Positions 46,305 to 57,755 of a DNA stretch of 64,000 nucleotides are shown here, piece after piece (the first letter of the stretch is position 1; each line of letters begins with the position of its first letter). The notes beneath the pieces are model-generated. The model did not search any database and was not told where the DNA came from. It worked only from the letters and a program-made list of their open reading frames with translations. The position numbers were made by a program, and so were the translations under genes. Source of the DNA: Climacteris rufus (Eukaryota; Chordata; Aves; Passeriformes; Climacteridae); the NCBI GenBank assembly GCA_013398175.1, contig VZRZ01004305.1, positions 281,397 to 345,396 of the forward strand. The letters are read 5' to 3'.

Positions 46305-46490
46305 AATCCTTCCCTGTGAGGGTGGGGAGGCCCTGGCACAGGGTGCCCAGAGAAGCTGTGGCTGCCCCCGTCCTGGCAGTGCCCAAGGCCAGGCTGGAGG
46401 GGCTTGGAGCAGCCTGGGACAGTGGGAGGTGTCCCTGCCCATGGCAGGGGTGGCACTGAATGGGCTTTGAGGTCCCTTCACACCTAACAT
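46305..46490 (+). mobile_element. CR1 LINE 3'-end fragment
   Basis: 'tccctgtgagggtggggagg', 'ccctggcacagggtgccc', 'agaagctgtggctgcccc', 'gtgggaggtgtccctgccca' and 'tttgaggtcccttcacacc'. The terminal 8-mers are degraded. It forms the left arm of an inverted CR1 pair with 46612-46832. Confidence 0.95.
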
Positions 46491-46611
46491 GTTCATCCTT
46501 GTTCCTGGGCAGCCCTGCAAAGGGCAACAGCCAAACCTCCCTCACTGGGCTGAAATAGGATATTTTACTGCTCTACATAAATTCTAATATTCCCTTCCTT
46601 TTTCTGATCAT

Positions 46612-46832
46612 AGGATCACAAAATTCCAGAATGGTTTGGGTTGGAATGAACCTCAAAGCCCATCCAGTGGCACCCCTGCCATGGGCAGGGACACCTTCCA
46701 CTGTCCCAGGCTGTTCCAAGCCCTGTCCAACCTGGCCTTGGGCACTTCCAGGGATGGGGCAGCCACAGCTTCTCTGGGCACCCTGTGCCAGGGCCTCCCC
46801 ACCCTCACAGGGAACAATGTCTTCCTGATGAA
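46612..46832 (-). mobile_element. CR1 LINE 3'-end fragment
   Basis: The complement of a CR1 terminus from ATCACAAAATTCCAGAATGG through 'gggcagggacaccttccact' to 'gcctccccaccctcacaggg' and 'aacaatgtcttcc'. It is about 93% alike by eye to the reverse complement of 46312-46478. Confidence 0.96.
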
Positions 46833-47544
46833 TGAACACTGCAGAGCAGACATTTCAGGGTGGCTCTTTGGAGGATTTCATTGATAACCTGTTACATTAG
46901 AGAAACCACCAAAATCTCTCTCTGTGTTTTCTCTGAAATCCCTGTAAAATCCATTAAATGAGGGTTTTTTTTTTTCAAATTTAATGCTTTGTTAGTCCTC
47001 ACCACTCCGGACCTGATGGAAATGGATGGCCTGAGACTGCATGTGGTTAACAAACATAAAGGCCTATCATTTTTAGATATTTAAAGTACACATCTGCCAG
47101 ATTCATAGGCAAAGATTTGATTTAAGGAATAACATATGGAGTTTTTCCATCTAAGACATCAGTGCCTTGGTACTTCAGAGCCCTTTTTCTCCTTTTAGCC
47201 CTTTGGCAGAGGGCATGATCTCTCTTAAGTAAAACCTATGATCTCTAAAGCAAAGGCAATAGACATTAATTGGGTTACTGCATATCACAAAGAGGTTAAG
47301 AAAAAGATAATGAAGCTCTTCACTGAAAATATATTTTAAAAAATACATAAGAAGGTTGACTCTCCTGAGAATTCCTTATATTTTAAAGAAGTTGGGAGAG
47401 CACTTAATGTGAATTCTCTTTTAAAAGGCTCTCAGAGGCTGGAAAGTTTAACAGTTACTGAACATTAAATTAATGAACAAATAATGGCAACTCTTACAAA
47501 TGATCCTTCATTCAGCAATGGATCTTGGTTTAATTAACACCAAG
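46833..47544. other. Non-coding AT-rich sequence
   Basis: No gene or recognised element. Confidence 0.6.
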
Positions 47545-47812
47545 GAAATGGGAATGGCTGGAGCTGCGGCAGGGGAGGCTCAGGCTGGAGATCAGGGAAA
47601 GGTTCTTCCCCCAGAGGGTGCTGGGCACTGCCCAGGCTCCCCAGGGAATGGGCACGGCCCCGAGGCTGCCAGAGCTCCAGGGGGGTTTGGACAGCGCTGC
47701 CAGGGATGCCCAGGGTGGGGTTGTTGGGGTGTCTGTGCAGGGACAGGGGCTGGACTGGGTGATCCTGGTGGGTCCCTTCCAGCTCAGGATATTCTGTGGA
47801 ACACGCAAGACA
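47545..47812 (+). mobile_element. CR1 LINE 3' fragment, distinct subfamily
   Basis: 'ggaaaggttcttcccccaga', 'gggtgctgggcactgccc', 'ggggggtttggacagcgctg' and 'ggactgggtgatcctggtgg' lead to the tail 'gtcccttccagctcaggata' and 'ttctgtgg'. This subfamily differs from most copies in the window but matches 62045-62283 closely. The 112-codon open frames crossing it on both strands are a side effect of GC-rich text. Confidence 0.94.
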
Positions 47813-50582
47813 CAACATTCATCCAATCTTATTTTTAATTCTTCCGTTTACAGAGCTGTAATGGACCTGTCAAGCTTTGCTCAATATAGAACCAAAACTT
47901 CGAATCCTGAAAACTTCAGAAACTATTTTTATGGCAGCATCAAACCCCTAAATTAGTGTTGTCAATGCAGATCTGTCAAGGCAGATTTGAAAAAAAAAAA
48001 AGCCCCAAATTTTAAGGATTTAAATTTTGATTTTGTTGCTATGTAACCACTTTGCTCTGCTTACTAGAAAATTAAAGATATTTCCAAGCTATTCTTGCAC
48101 TGATGAAAAAGATAAAGCTGTTAATCGGAGTGGTCCTTTTTCTGCTTTTAAAGAAAGCAATAATTAAATATAAGAGAAAACTAAGAAAATCAAGGAAATG
48201 AGACCTTTAGACTTTCAGAAAAGAAGAACAAACTTGAGGACATGGTCTGAAGTTCTATACAGACATTGGAAGTTAAACCTGTTTGCAAACAGGTTTGCAC
48301 ATGTCTCATACTATATGCAAATATATGATGTAGTTCTCTATACAACCTTTCTCTGAAGAGGAAATTTCCCTTTTTACTACCTTTGTTTTAAGAAAATATA
48401 TTTTGCATCATTCTCTAAAATATTCTACTTCTTAGACAAGGAAAAAATGTTAGTCAGAACTAAATATGTAGACATTATTTTATGATTGAAAGTAGTCTGC
48501 TACAAAGTTTACAGCAGAAATCAAGGCCAGCTTTCTCTTCTTACCTGATATATGAATTTCTTAGTCTAGCTCTCTTTTGTTGCAGGGCTCTAAAAGAGAT
48601 AATTTTAATTTCTTTTTTATTAAAAAATCACAAGCCACTTCCAAGAAGAACGAGTAGGGGATTTTTAAGCTTTCGATAGGGGAAAACAACAGAAAAAAAC
48701 AAGAGGTGAAGATTTCTATTAATCCTGTTCCCTTCAGCACTCAGCATTGCTCCTGAACCCTGACTTCAGACACACCATGGCCTCTCCAACAGCAGATAAA
48801 AATGGTGTGGTGCCACTCTTTAGTGCTCAACCCAAAGAAGCAGCAGGTTTTGCTATTTATTTCTAGCAGAAGGAAAAGTGATGCTGTGGATTTATTCTTT
48901 TTATGTGCTCTTTACAGCACTACAGCTGCACCACTAAAACGCTGCGTTCTCCCTCTCCCCACAACGCCAGGCCCCAGGAGAACTGGTTATTAACTCTAAA
49001 TGAGTACTGCAGGACTGCCTTAAAAAGATTTCTGCTCTTCAATGTTGAGATGGAATGAAAATGGAGTGCTCCTGGGTGCCAAGAATTCCCACACAGCTGT
49101 GCTGCCACCAGAGCACTGAGCAGATTAGCCAGGAAGGTTTATGGTGGGGTGCTATGACTTCATTTTGGCTTCAGTGAGTATTCCCTGAGTCAGTAACATC
49201 ACCTGCAATAACCAAATTTGCTTTTCATTTGAAGGCTGACGATGAAAAAAACCATCCCTTTGTAATTTTCACTCCAAATCACATATTTGTCCCTGGTAAA
49301 GTTGGAGGGAAATGAGCAAAAGACCATAAAGTTTGAAACTCATTTCATGTCTGCTGAAAAATTGATAAATATTCTTATAGCTTTGAAATCAGTATAGAGC
49401 TCACTTGGTGTTTATTGCATGACCTGAAATTAGATTCATTTCTGAAAGTTTTACGACAAAAAAAATTATGCATTGCTATTTACAATACAATTGCTAAAAA
49501 TTCCTGGGAGTAACAGATTGTCATTTGCCAAGATTTCCTGCAAAGGCAATGGCAGCAGCAGAGCTCTGCATGGGGCTCAGCATCACTGCAGCCTGTGTGC
49601 ATGAAGGGAGGTGGAAATCAGAGCTCCAGCTCCCACAGAATGCCAATGTCTTCTGTTCTCCTGCAGGATCTGCAAATCCACGTGGTCCTGGGTGTGCACT
49701 TCAGCCTTGCCCACAAACCACTGTCTTTGCATAGTTTTTATTAACTTATTTAACTTTATTTTTCACTTTTTGCTCCAAAAAGACTACACACTTCCTTGGA
49801 TTATAAATAATTTATCTCCTATCAGTACCCCAGCAGGCAGAGATCTTAATTTCAGGGGATGTTATTGCAAATGCTGGTGGTAGCTAATGGAAGAACCCAA
49901 TAAAACATGGGTATAAAAAGGACATTTGAGGGATCATTAAAGCTTTTCATTGAATACAGCCATTTTTGATAGTCTTTATCAGATTATAAAAACAAGATAT
50001 AGAGTTATTATATCCATACACAATCTAATGAAAGGGATCCAATCAATGCAGAAGCAGAACCCAGAGTGTTCTTCAAAAGGAAGGCTTTGACCTTTTCCCA
50101 GTACAACTGGGAAGGGTCATTGAAACCAGCACACTCTATTCTTTGACAAAAATATCAGTGTAATTAAACCTTGTGGACCTGAAGTACTTTGAGCAGCTCT
50201 CAGCCTTATCTGGGCTATACCCCAGTGCCATTATGTCCCAAAGTCATGGACAAAGGCAGGAAAACCTTGCATCTGACTATTACTGAAGAGAAATTTTGCA
50301 ACTGTGTTTTCTTCTCTCTGCTTCCACGATGGTTTCTTTGTCATCTACTCCTTGTTGTCAGTATTATAGGATTTTATGGTGCAAACATGCTCTTGTCTCA
50401 TGTACAGAATCCCTCCTTAGCACTGGCTGCCCATTGCAAGCACCGAATTATGGAGAAATCCAGGTAATTCTTTCCTCTCCCTGCACAGCAAAGCTGACAT
50501 CAGCTTGTCCTGATCCATTTCTTTCTTAGATTTTGTAATTGATCTTTAAGATTTGTCAGAAATATCAAGTGAGCAGCCAAGC
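47813..50582. other. Non-coding sequence
   Basis: AT-rich, with no recognised repeat. Open frames of up to about 90 codons (for example 50189-50467) have no motif. Confidence 0.55.
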
Positions 50583-50814
50583 AGAATCACAGCAACATTG
50601 AGGTTGGAAAAGCCCTCCCAGCCCATGGTGTCCAAGCTGTGCCCATCCCCACCTTGTCCCCAGCCCAGAGCCCTGAGTGCCACATCCAGGCCTTCCCTGG
50701 GCACCTCCAGGGATGGGCACTCCAAACCTCCCTGTGCAGTTCCAAGGCCTAAGCACCCTTTCCATGGAGAAATTCCTGCTGCTGTCCAAGCTGAGCCTCC
50801 CCTGGTGAGTATCA
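50583..50814 (-). mobile_element. CR1 LINE 3' fragment
   Basis: The complement of a CR1 3' region: GAATCACAGCAACATTGAGG, 'ccatggtgtccaagctgtgc', 'cctgagtgccacatccaggc', 'cacctccagggatgggcact' and 'gtccaagctgagcctcccct'. It is the same subfamily as the copy entering the right edge at 63935. Confidence 0.9.
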
Positions 50815-53800
50815 TGAATGCTGATAACTCTGCAAAACCTACAACTCATTTCTGTCAAGAAATTACCCTGTGGAAAAATTTCAGTTGATGTTTTTTTGAA
50901 AACTGTATTTTGGCATTTCAGTTTCTCTGTGTTCTAAGCATAATACTGGCAATTTCAAAGAGGAAAAGGTGGTAAAATAATAAACTAAAACATGCAGGGT
51001 TACTCTTACACATAAAAACTTCAACCCAACCAACCAAAGCGAACAGTATGTGCAATTTAGGGCTGCAACCCTCTCCCTCCAGGCAAGGCCAGCCACCTCA
51101 GCCAGTTCCACATTCCAGGTGGAACAAATGGAGTGAAAAATAGAAAATGCAGCACAAAAGTCCTGACTTCCATATTGAAACAATTTCTTTATGTCTTATT
51201 AGGCAAAAAAAATTGGAGCCCTTTTTGAGTGGTTGATTAAATGTCTCTGTCACTGAGAGTGGCAGGACTGAAGGAATCTCAGAGCTTCCAATTATTGGAA
51301 ACAGAGAGAATGTCTTATTAGCTGAAAATTACATTGCTTCTAATTCAAATCTTTCTACCACATGCTCCAGATTTCTTTCAGAAGAAAGAGGCATATCCTA
51401 CAATCAGAGCCTTAAACAATTGATGCCAGAGCAATTTTGAGTAAAAAGTGCCTGCCAGGTTGAATGCATATGTAATTAATTACTCCTATTTCTAGTTTTT
51501 GTTGCATTTGATTTGGAGAGGGCTTTTTTAATATCTGCTTTTGTAGTTTGTCTATTGGGTACACAAAGAAAAAACATTGATTTTCAAGCTAGATTATTTA
51601 TTTCACTTAAAGAAAAGTAGAACCCAATAGTAACAGAAGCAGAAAAATAGAGTTGAAGTGTGAATATGCATGTTGGCAACGTCTCAAAAACATCCCAACA
51701 CTGGCTTTTTAGTGACTTCATATTGTCAAGATAAAGCTTGTTACTTGAGATTCCCAGGATCTGAGGGTCAGGTGGTGGATTTGATCAGGAAACAATGCAT
51801 TTCAGCCTCTCCTGCTTATTTTTTTTCTGGCTAATGAATTTAAAAATATATTTTCCATGTATATATTTTCTCACTATAAAGAAAAGGCATCTGGTGAATG
51901 CTTCTTAGAGGAAAAAAGGTTAAGGAGAAGAGAATTTATTTTCTTAGCTGGAAAGACATGATGAGCAAAAACAGAGAAACGAATTAAAGGAGAGAAAAGA
52001 GAATTTAAAAAAAATACAAAGAGGAAAAAGCTCAAAGATTTATTAGATCTTGAAGAGTCATAGAAGAAAAATTCTAACTCAGCAACATGGCTGAGAGAAA
52101 TTAGGACAGGATGAGACACTTTCCCCTTCACGTTTCGTGCAGGGGAGATGTGAGCTCCAGGGTACACCACGAAGGGTGAGCCTCTGTCTGGGCTAAGAAA
52201 ACAAACCACAAGTCATAACTTAAAGGCAACAGTGAAGTATCTCTTGTGCAAAAGAGCTTTTCTCCTCAGCTTTTCCAGAGTTTTATCCCTGAAGAGGAGC
52301 AGCAGCTTTCCTGTGCCCGTAGGTACAGGCACACACATCAGGTAAAACAGATTAATGAGAATGTGAGAGGCACCCACCACCGTGTGGGGCTGACAAGCAG
52401 CAGACAGGGCCAGCCTGTCCTCAGATGAGGGAGCAGTTCTGATCTCCAGATTGATCAATGCAGAAGTGATCTGCTCCCTTCCAGGCACGCTCATGCAGAT
52501 GGCATGTGGAACTGGAGGGAGACAATCCCTGTCTGTGTCCGTGGGCTCGTCCTTCACCGCCAGCTCTCTAGGAAAGTGTTGCCTGCAACAGGCAACAACA
52601 TTGCTGGGAGCCACAGAAAATGAAAAGTTAAAACTGAAGTTAACAAGAAGAGCAAAAATGAATGTTGCCCACAGGGTTTTTCTTGTGTAACATTGCCCAC
52701 AGTCCAGTGAGGGCTGGGAACAGTTACTCTAAACTGAAGGACACGCAGATGCTCAACGTCATCCTCACCACTGAAAAGACCTCTCTGCTCAGAGTTCAGT
52801 TGGAATAATTTATTAGAATCCAATCAGCATTTTCACCCCAGGCACTCCTAAGCAGCTGCTTTGTATGTAATGAGTACCTAACTGCACAAACACATCTTTC
52901 CATCTGCACTGGTAAATAAATCTGTGCTAAAGGATGCCCAGCGCTGGAGCCATAAATCAGAACCGCCTCGTTAGTTTAAAGGAGCAACAGAGATTTTCAT
53001 TGTCAGAAGTTCTTGTCTTTATGTAGTTCAATGAGTAAGTCAGTTGTAGCACTCAAAACCAAAGAGTGTGTTAAAAACCGAGCAAGTGTCACAATTCTTA
53101 TTGTTATTTGTAGCTTTGCTTTACAACCTCAGAATAGAAGGTAAAATAACTAGAAGATATATGGAGATGAGCTGTGAGGGTGATGGAAATGAAATTAATT
53201 CTTTCACATAGTAAGGGAAGGCTCCTCATCTAGGAAAGAAGTGTCAGGTAGTGAAACACCCAGTGGTAGGAGGAGAAAAAGGGTCAAAATACAAAACCTG
53301 AGAGCAACAATTTAGCAATATCACTGCAGCACATTTAATACAGCAAGGGAAAATTAATTTTTTCTCAGGCTGCATAAGGAAATTTGAGAAATACCTGTGA
53401 AAACATCCCATGGAATCTAGTGCTCTAGAGAGGTTTGAAAAGCTCAGAGGTGGCAAGAGTGCCCGTCCTGTCCAGTCAGCTGATACCCCAGAGCCTGCAG
53501 AGCCCCAAGGGCAGACTGCTGCCTTGCCTTCCTCTGGGCTCCTGTGCAAAACACAGCAGTGCATTATACAGGTATTTGTTCTCATTTACCCGAGCTTCTC
53601 ATAAATTCTCACTTCACCCACTGAATTTCATTTGGCAAATAAACCCTTTGTCCCCTTTATTATATACAGAGCTCTAGATAAATGAAATTTGAGTTTTAGC
53701 TGAGTTATCAGTAAATGTGAGGCAGATTTGTCTTCGTGTGTTTTCAAGAGGTCTTATGACTTCAGATAGCATTTTGTTGGGTTTTTATTTTATTTTATTA

Positions 53801-54799
53801 TCTTTTGTTGTTTTGTTGGGGTTTTTTAATTCTCTATTACTGTTGATTTGATCTTTGTTTTGCCCCTCTTCCCTCCCGAAAATTACTTAAAATATGCAAA
53901 TAAACCTTGTAGAATTGTATGGATTTGAAAACAGATAAAGCAATGGAGAGAATAACAAAAAGAGAAGCAACACTTGGTACAGCACAGAAAATTCCAGGAT
54001 AAACAGACCAAGTGCAAAGATCAAAGGGGTGGACATGATTGGATAATCCAGAGCTTTTTGAAACCGCTAATTTGGGCAAAAGTAGGATAATTCTGCCAAT
54101 AAAAATAGCGTCTTTTGGACTGGAAGATAAGAGAGCAAGCAGTCATAAACACCTATTTGCTGTTCAGAAAGGCAGTGGCAGTATAATATTTAAGAATGGC
54201 AAAAAAAGATATATGTCAAAAGATAAACATGTCATGTCCTGAAATCCCGTGCCATGAGAGTGCAGTGAGAAACTGGGAGCCTACCTCCAGCTTCCACTGA
54301 AATCTGGGGCCTGGGTTAACAAAGAAGCACGTGATATGGACTGGAGATGCAAGAACAAGCAGTAGTACTTGAGAAAAGTAATTATGGTGAAAGAAGAACC
54401 TAAAGATTGTGATATATCAATATAATAGAGAAAAGAAAGAAACAAACAGTGCAGACGAGAGTTCAAGGAATGCTATTACTTTGGGCTAAACACAAGGAAG
54501 TTGATTTATTCCTTTTTTGTACTTCAAAAATGCATTATTCTAGTGATACAAGGTGAAGTTGACTTTTCTGACTGAGGTAAGAGAACAGCTTTTAAGGAGA
54601 GATGAAGGTGTGATGCTTTGAAAATATTGGGAAGAAGTCTTTTCATGGGGTTAGAAAATGCTCTTTTAAATTTTCATAGAGGAGTAACCTGAGCTGGGCA
54701 AACAGAACTTCAAAAGTCCTGATGTGCATTACTGAGGTAGGTCCAGTATCTGTTTTGTGCCAGGAGGAAGGCAGGGATATCAGGGATAGGGAAGGGTGG
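50815..54799. other. Non-coding sequence
   Basis: About 4 kb with no recognised mobile element. 52100-52850 is less AT-rich and contains a perfect 9-bp-arm palindrome (52577-52597). 53765-53830 is T/G-rich simple-like sequence. Open frames up to 133 codons (52213-52614 minus) show no family features. Confidence 0.5.
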
Positions 54800-55120
54800 A
54801 AGTGGACATCTTCCACGAGCCCAGGCTGCTCCAAGCCCCATCCAACCTGGCCTTGGACACTTCCAGGGATCCAGGGGCAGCCACAGCTTCTCTGGGCACC
54901 CTGTGCCAGGGCCTCCCCACCCTCCCAGGGAACAATTCCTTCCCAATATCCCATGTAAACCTACCTTTGTTGGTGGGAAGCCATTCCTCCTTGTTCTGTC
55001 GCTCCATGCCTTGTAAAAAGTCTCTCTCCATCTTTTCCATCAGCTCCTCCAGGCACTGGAAGGCCACAATTAGGTCATCCCAAAGCTGCTTCTCCAGAAG
55101 ACTGAGCTGAACAAGCCCAA
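54800..55120 (-). mobile_element. CR1 LINE fragment lacking its 3' tail
   Basis: The complement of CR1: 'cccaggctgctccaagcccc', 'atccaacctggccttggaca', 'tgtgccagggcctccccac', 'gaacaattccttcccaatat', 'cgctccatgccttgtaaaaa' and 'actgagctgaacaagcccaa'. The 3' tail is replaced by unrelated sequence left of 54800. It ends within a few bases of the start of the plus-strand CR1 at 55125, so the two meet at their 5' sides. Confidence 0.92.
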
Positions 55121-55124
55121 TCCT

Positions 55125-55918
55125 CCAATTTACAGGAAGGACATGAGGAAAGCTCCCAGGGAACTACAGACCTGTGAGTCTAAGCCCAACACCTGGATAA
55201 AATATGGAGAAATGACACTGCTGCTGCTGAAAGGCCATTGCACAACCAACGAGGGCTCCCAAATGGCAGGTCCTGCCTAACTGATCCCATCTCCTCCTGT
55301 GATAAGGTCACAGCTCTGTGGGTGAAGCAAAGGCAGTGGATGTAGTTTTCCTGGTTCTCAGTAAGGCTTTTAACACTGTCCCTCCCAGCCTCCCTCTGGA
55401 GAGGTTGCCTGGCTGTGGGACAAGCAGGGTCATGAGGCACGGAGTGAAGAGCTGTTTGAAGGGCAGGTGACAAAGGACTGTGGAGATTTGGGACACATCT
55501 GGCTGAAGAAATCTGGAGGCAGGGCTGGAAGACCCATCCTGTGAGAAGTGTCTGAGGACTCTTGTCTGCTTTGGAGAAACCGAGGCTGAGGGGTGAAGGG
55601 GTCACCTCATGGATATCTGTAGCTTCCTGAGGGGACATGGAGACAGAGATGCCACTCTCTTCTTCCAGTGCCAGGAGCCCTGGGAATGTTTCAAAGCCGT
55701 GTCAAGGGAGGTTCAGACTAGATATTAGGAAATTCCAGGAGAGTGGTCAAACAATGAAGAGACTTCCTTGGGAGGTGGGGGAAGCCCCAAGCCTGGCAGT
55801 GATTGAGGCATTAACACGGTGCCCTTAATAGCACTCTTGAACTGAAGTGCTTAGGCAGTTGGACAGATGTAGATCTCTGTAGATCCCTTCCAACTGGAAT
55901 TATTTTGTTCTATTAGAT
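55125..55918 (+). pseudogene. CR1 LINE, 3' 790 bp with decayed reverse-transcriptase segment
   Basis: The longest CR1 in the window. Near its start a plus-strand frame reads NYRPVSL (from about 55153), the conserved opening of CR1 ORF2 RT. At 55339-55380 another segment reads DVVFLVLSKAFNTV, corresponding to RT motif A, where active CR1 copies typically have LDFSKAFDTV. The motif-A aspartate is replaced by V and a second D by N, and stops and frameshifts separate the pieces, so it is a dead copy. About 150 bp between the pieces carry 'gctgaaaggcc' and 'caggtcctgcctaactgatc', matching the RT region in order. The 3' part continues to the tail 'agatcccttccaactggaat'. No product is expected. Confidence 0.82.
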
Positions 55919-57725
55919 ATGATTTTGTTAGATTTGACTTGATTTGATTTTATAATCTGTGTCTGTCCTGTTGCTTATGAGTGGCAAGGTACCCCAAGTG
56001 AGCAGCCTTGTTCAGCTGTGGCTATGGGAGTCTGATCCCATGGTAGATGTCCCCTCTAGTCCTGGATATTGTAATTGGAGAGCTGAATAGAGGAAAAACA
56101 AAAGAGAAAAGCAGTTTAGGAATAGTCTCAGGAAACACATTTTTAATCTGAGTAAATGATGTCTCCTTTGCTGAATGTGGATAAAGAAATTCTGTGGATT
56201 ACCTAAACACTTTTTTCAGACAGTTTTTTTGTTCTGTATTTCAGAGGGATCACGTTAAAGACAAGTTGATTGCAATATAACATAGAGTCAATATATATCT
56301 GGTTGTTTTAAAAATATTTTAAAAATAAATTTAGTAGCATAGTTAAGCTTACAACAAAAAACAGCTGATGACTTTTGCAAAGGCAAACAAAACAGAGCAC
56401 TTGGCTTTGACTAAGAATCCACCACCGACTAATTGTTAACAATATAAAATGGAATTTAAAACTGACAAAAATGCAAAGAAAGATGCTTTATGGTGGAAAA
56501 TCCTTGGATCTCAGTAAGAATACAGCATTCAAATATGTTTTTGAAAACAAATATTTATAGAAAAATAAATGATGTGAGGTGAGGTTATTTTGATTTATTC
56601 TCTTCTGAGTTTCTCCAGAGCAATGAAGTTTGCAGCTGACTTTTAACCCCCAGAAGGCTGGGTAATAAAGTGCATGGCACATGATAAAACACAGGTACTA
56701 AAAGCAGATAATGAGGGTAATTATGTGTCTCAGCGGTCATGGTCAAAATTGGCATCACTTTACTTATTAGGTCAATCTTTACTTACAGACTCACACAGGT
56801 ATTAAGGGTGTGGTAGAAGATTGGAGAGAAAATGCTTGGGGAACTACAACCAACTAAATAATTAGCATTTTCCTAATACACAGAGACAACTATGGATCAC
56901 CCCTTATTATGATATAGGATTATTTACTAAAAATAACAGCAATTTCTGCAATACCTTTTAACCCCTGCTTCATCTTTCACAGCTCTTTGAGATGGGCACT
57001 GGAAGTTTCCCATCCTCAACTGAAAAGGAGAAGAGCATGAGTTCCTCAGATATTTTATTTGTTTAGTTGTTTTTTCTTTAGAGTGAAGGAGTACACAGAA
57101 ATTCCAAATGTGCACACAAACGAGGTGCTTTCATGTTTGCACAGGCAGAACAAAAAGAAAAAGAAAAGAATCCCTGAAGCAACTACTTCTCAGTCCTCTC
57201 ATGTCGGAACTCAAAACAAGCAGAGCCGATCTCAGAGAAGTAAATTCACCAAAAAATCTCCACCTGTCCAGTGGTTCCTTTGTTCATAGAGCTGATCAAA
57301 GTCCTGGGATGGAGAAGGGAGCAGGAGCTGCCAGGGAGCAGTGCCCTGTTCCTCTGCTTTAACAGCAAAAACAATGAGCATATGCCACTTGTTCCTCCAA
57401 AAACCATCCAGGTCTTCTCCTGTCATTCACTCAGGCTCCAAAACAACCAGTGATGGCAATTTTTGTGCAGTGATCCAATTCAGGTTTGGGCTTCCACTGT
57501 TCAAATAACCTGGAATTTTACTGCAGGCACAAAATGAACAAGTTCTGGTTCCTGTAGTGGGCTGTGCTTCAATGTGAGGGAGAAATAATCACAGCCAGAG
57601 CTTGCCTGGCTCTGAAGAGCCTCTGCTTATACAAATTTTCTTGTAAATAGATATTTCTAATGTATTTATTTATTATACTTATATATACATTATACACACA
57701 CAGACACACACACACGTGTAAAAAT
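55919..57725. other. Non-coding sequence
   Basis: AT-rich, with a small TTGATTTTG-type simple patch at 55917-55952. No gene or mobile element was recognised. Confidence 0.55.
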
Positions 57726-57755
57726 ATAAATAAATAAATAAATAAATAAATAAAC
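57695..57755 (+). repeat. (AC)n and (AAAT)n microsatellites
   Basis: An interrupted AC run (57695-57715) followed by about seven AAAT tetramers (57726-57755). Confidence 0.95.
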
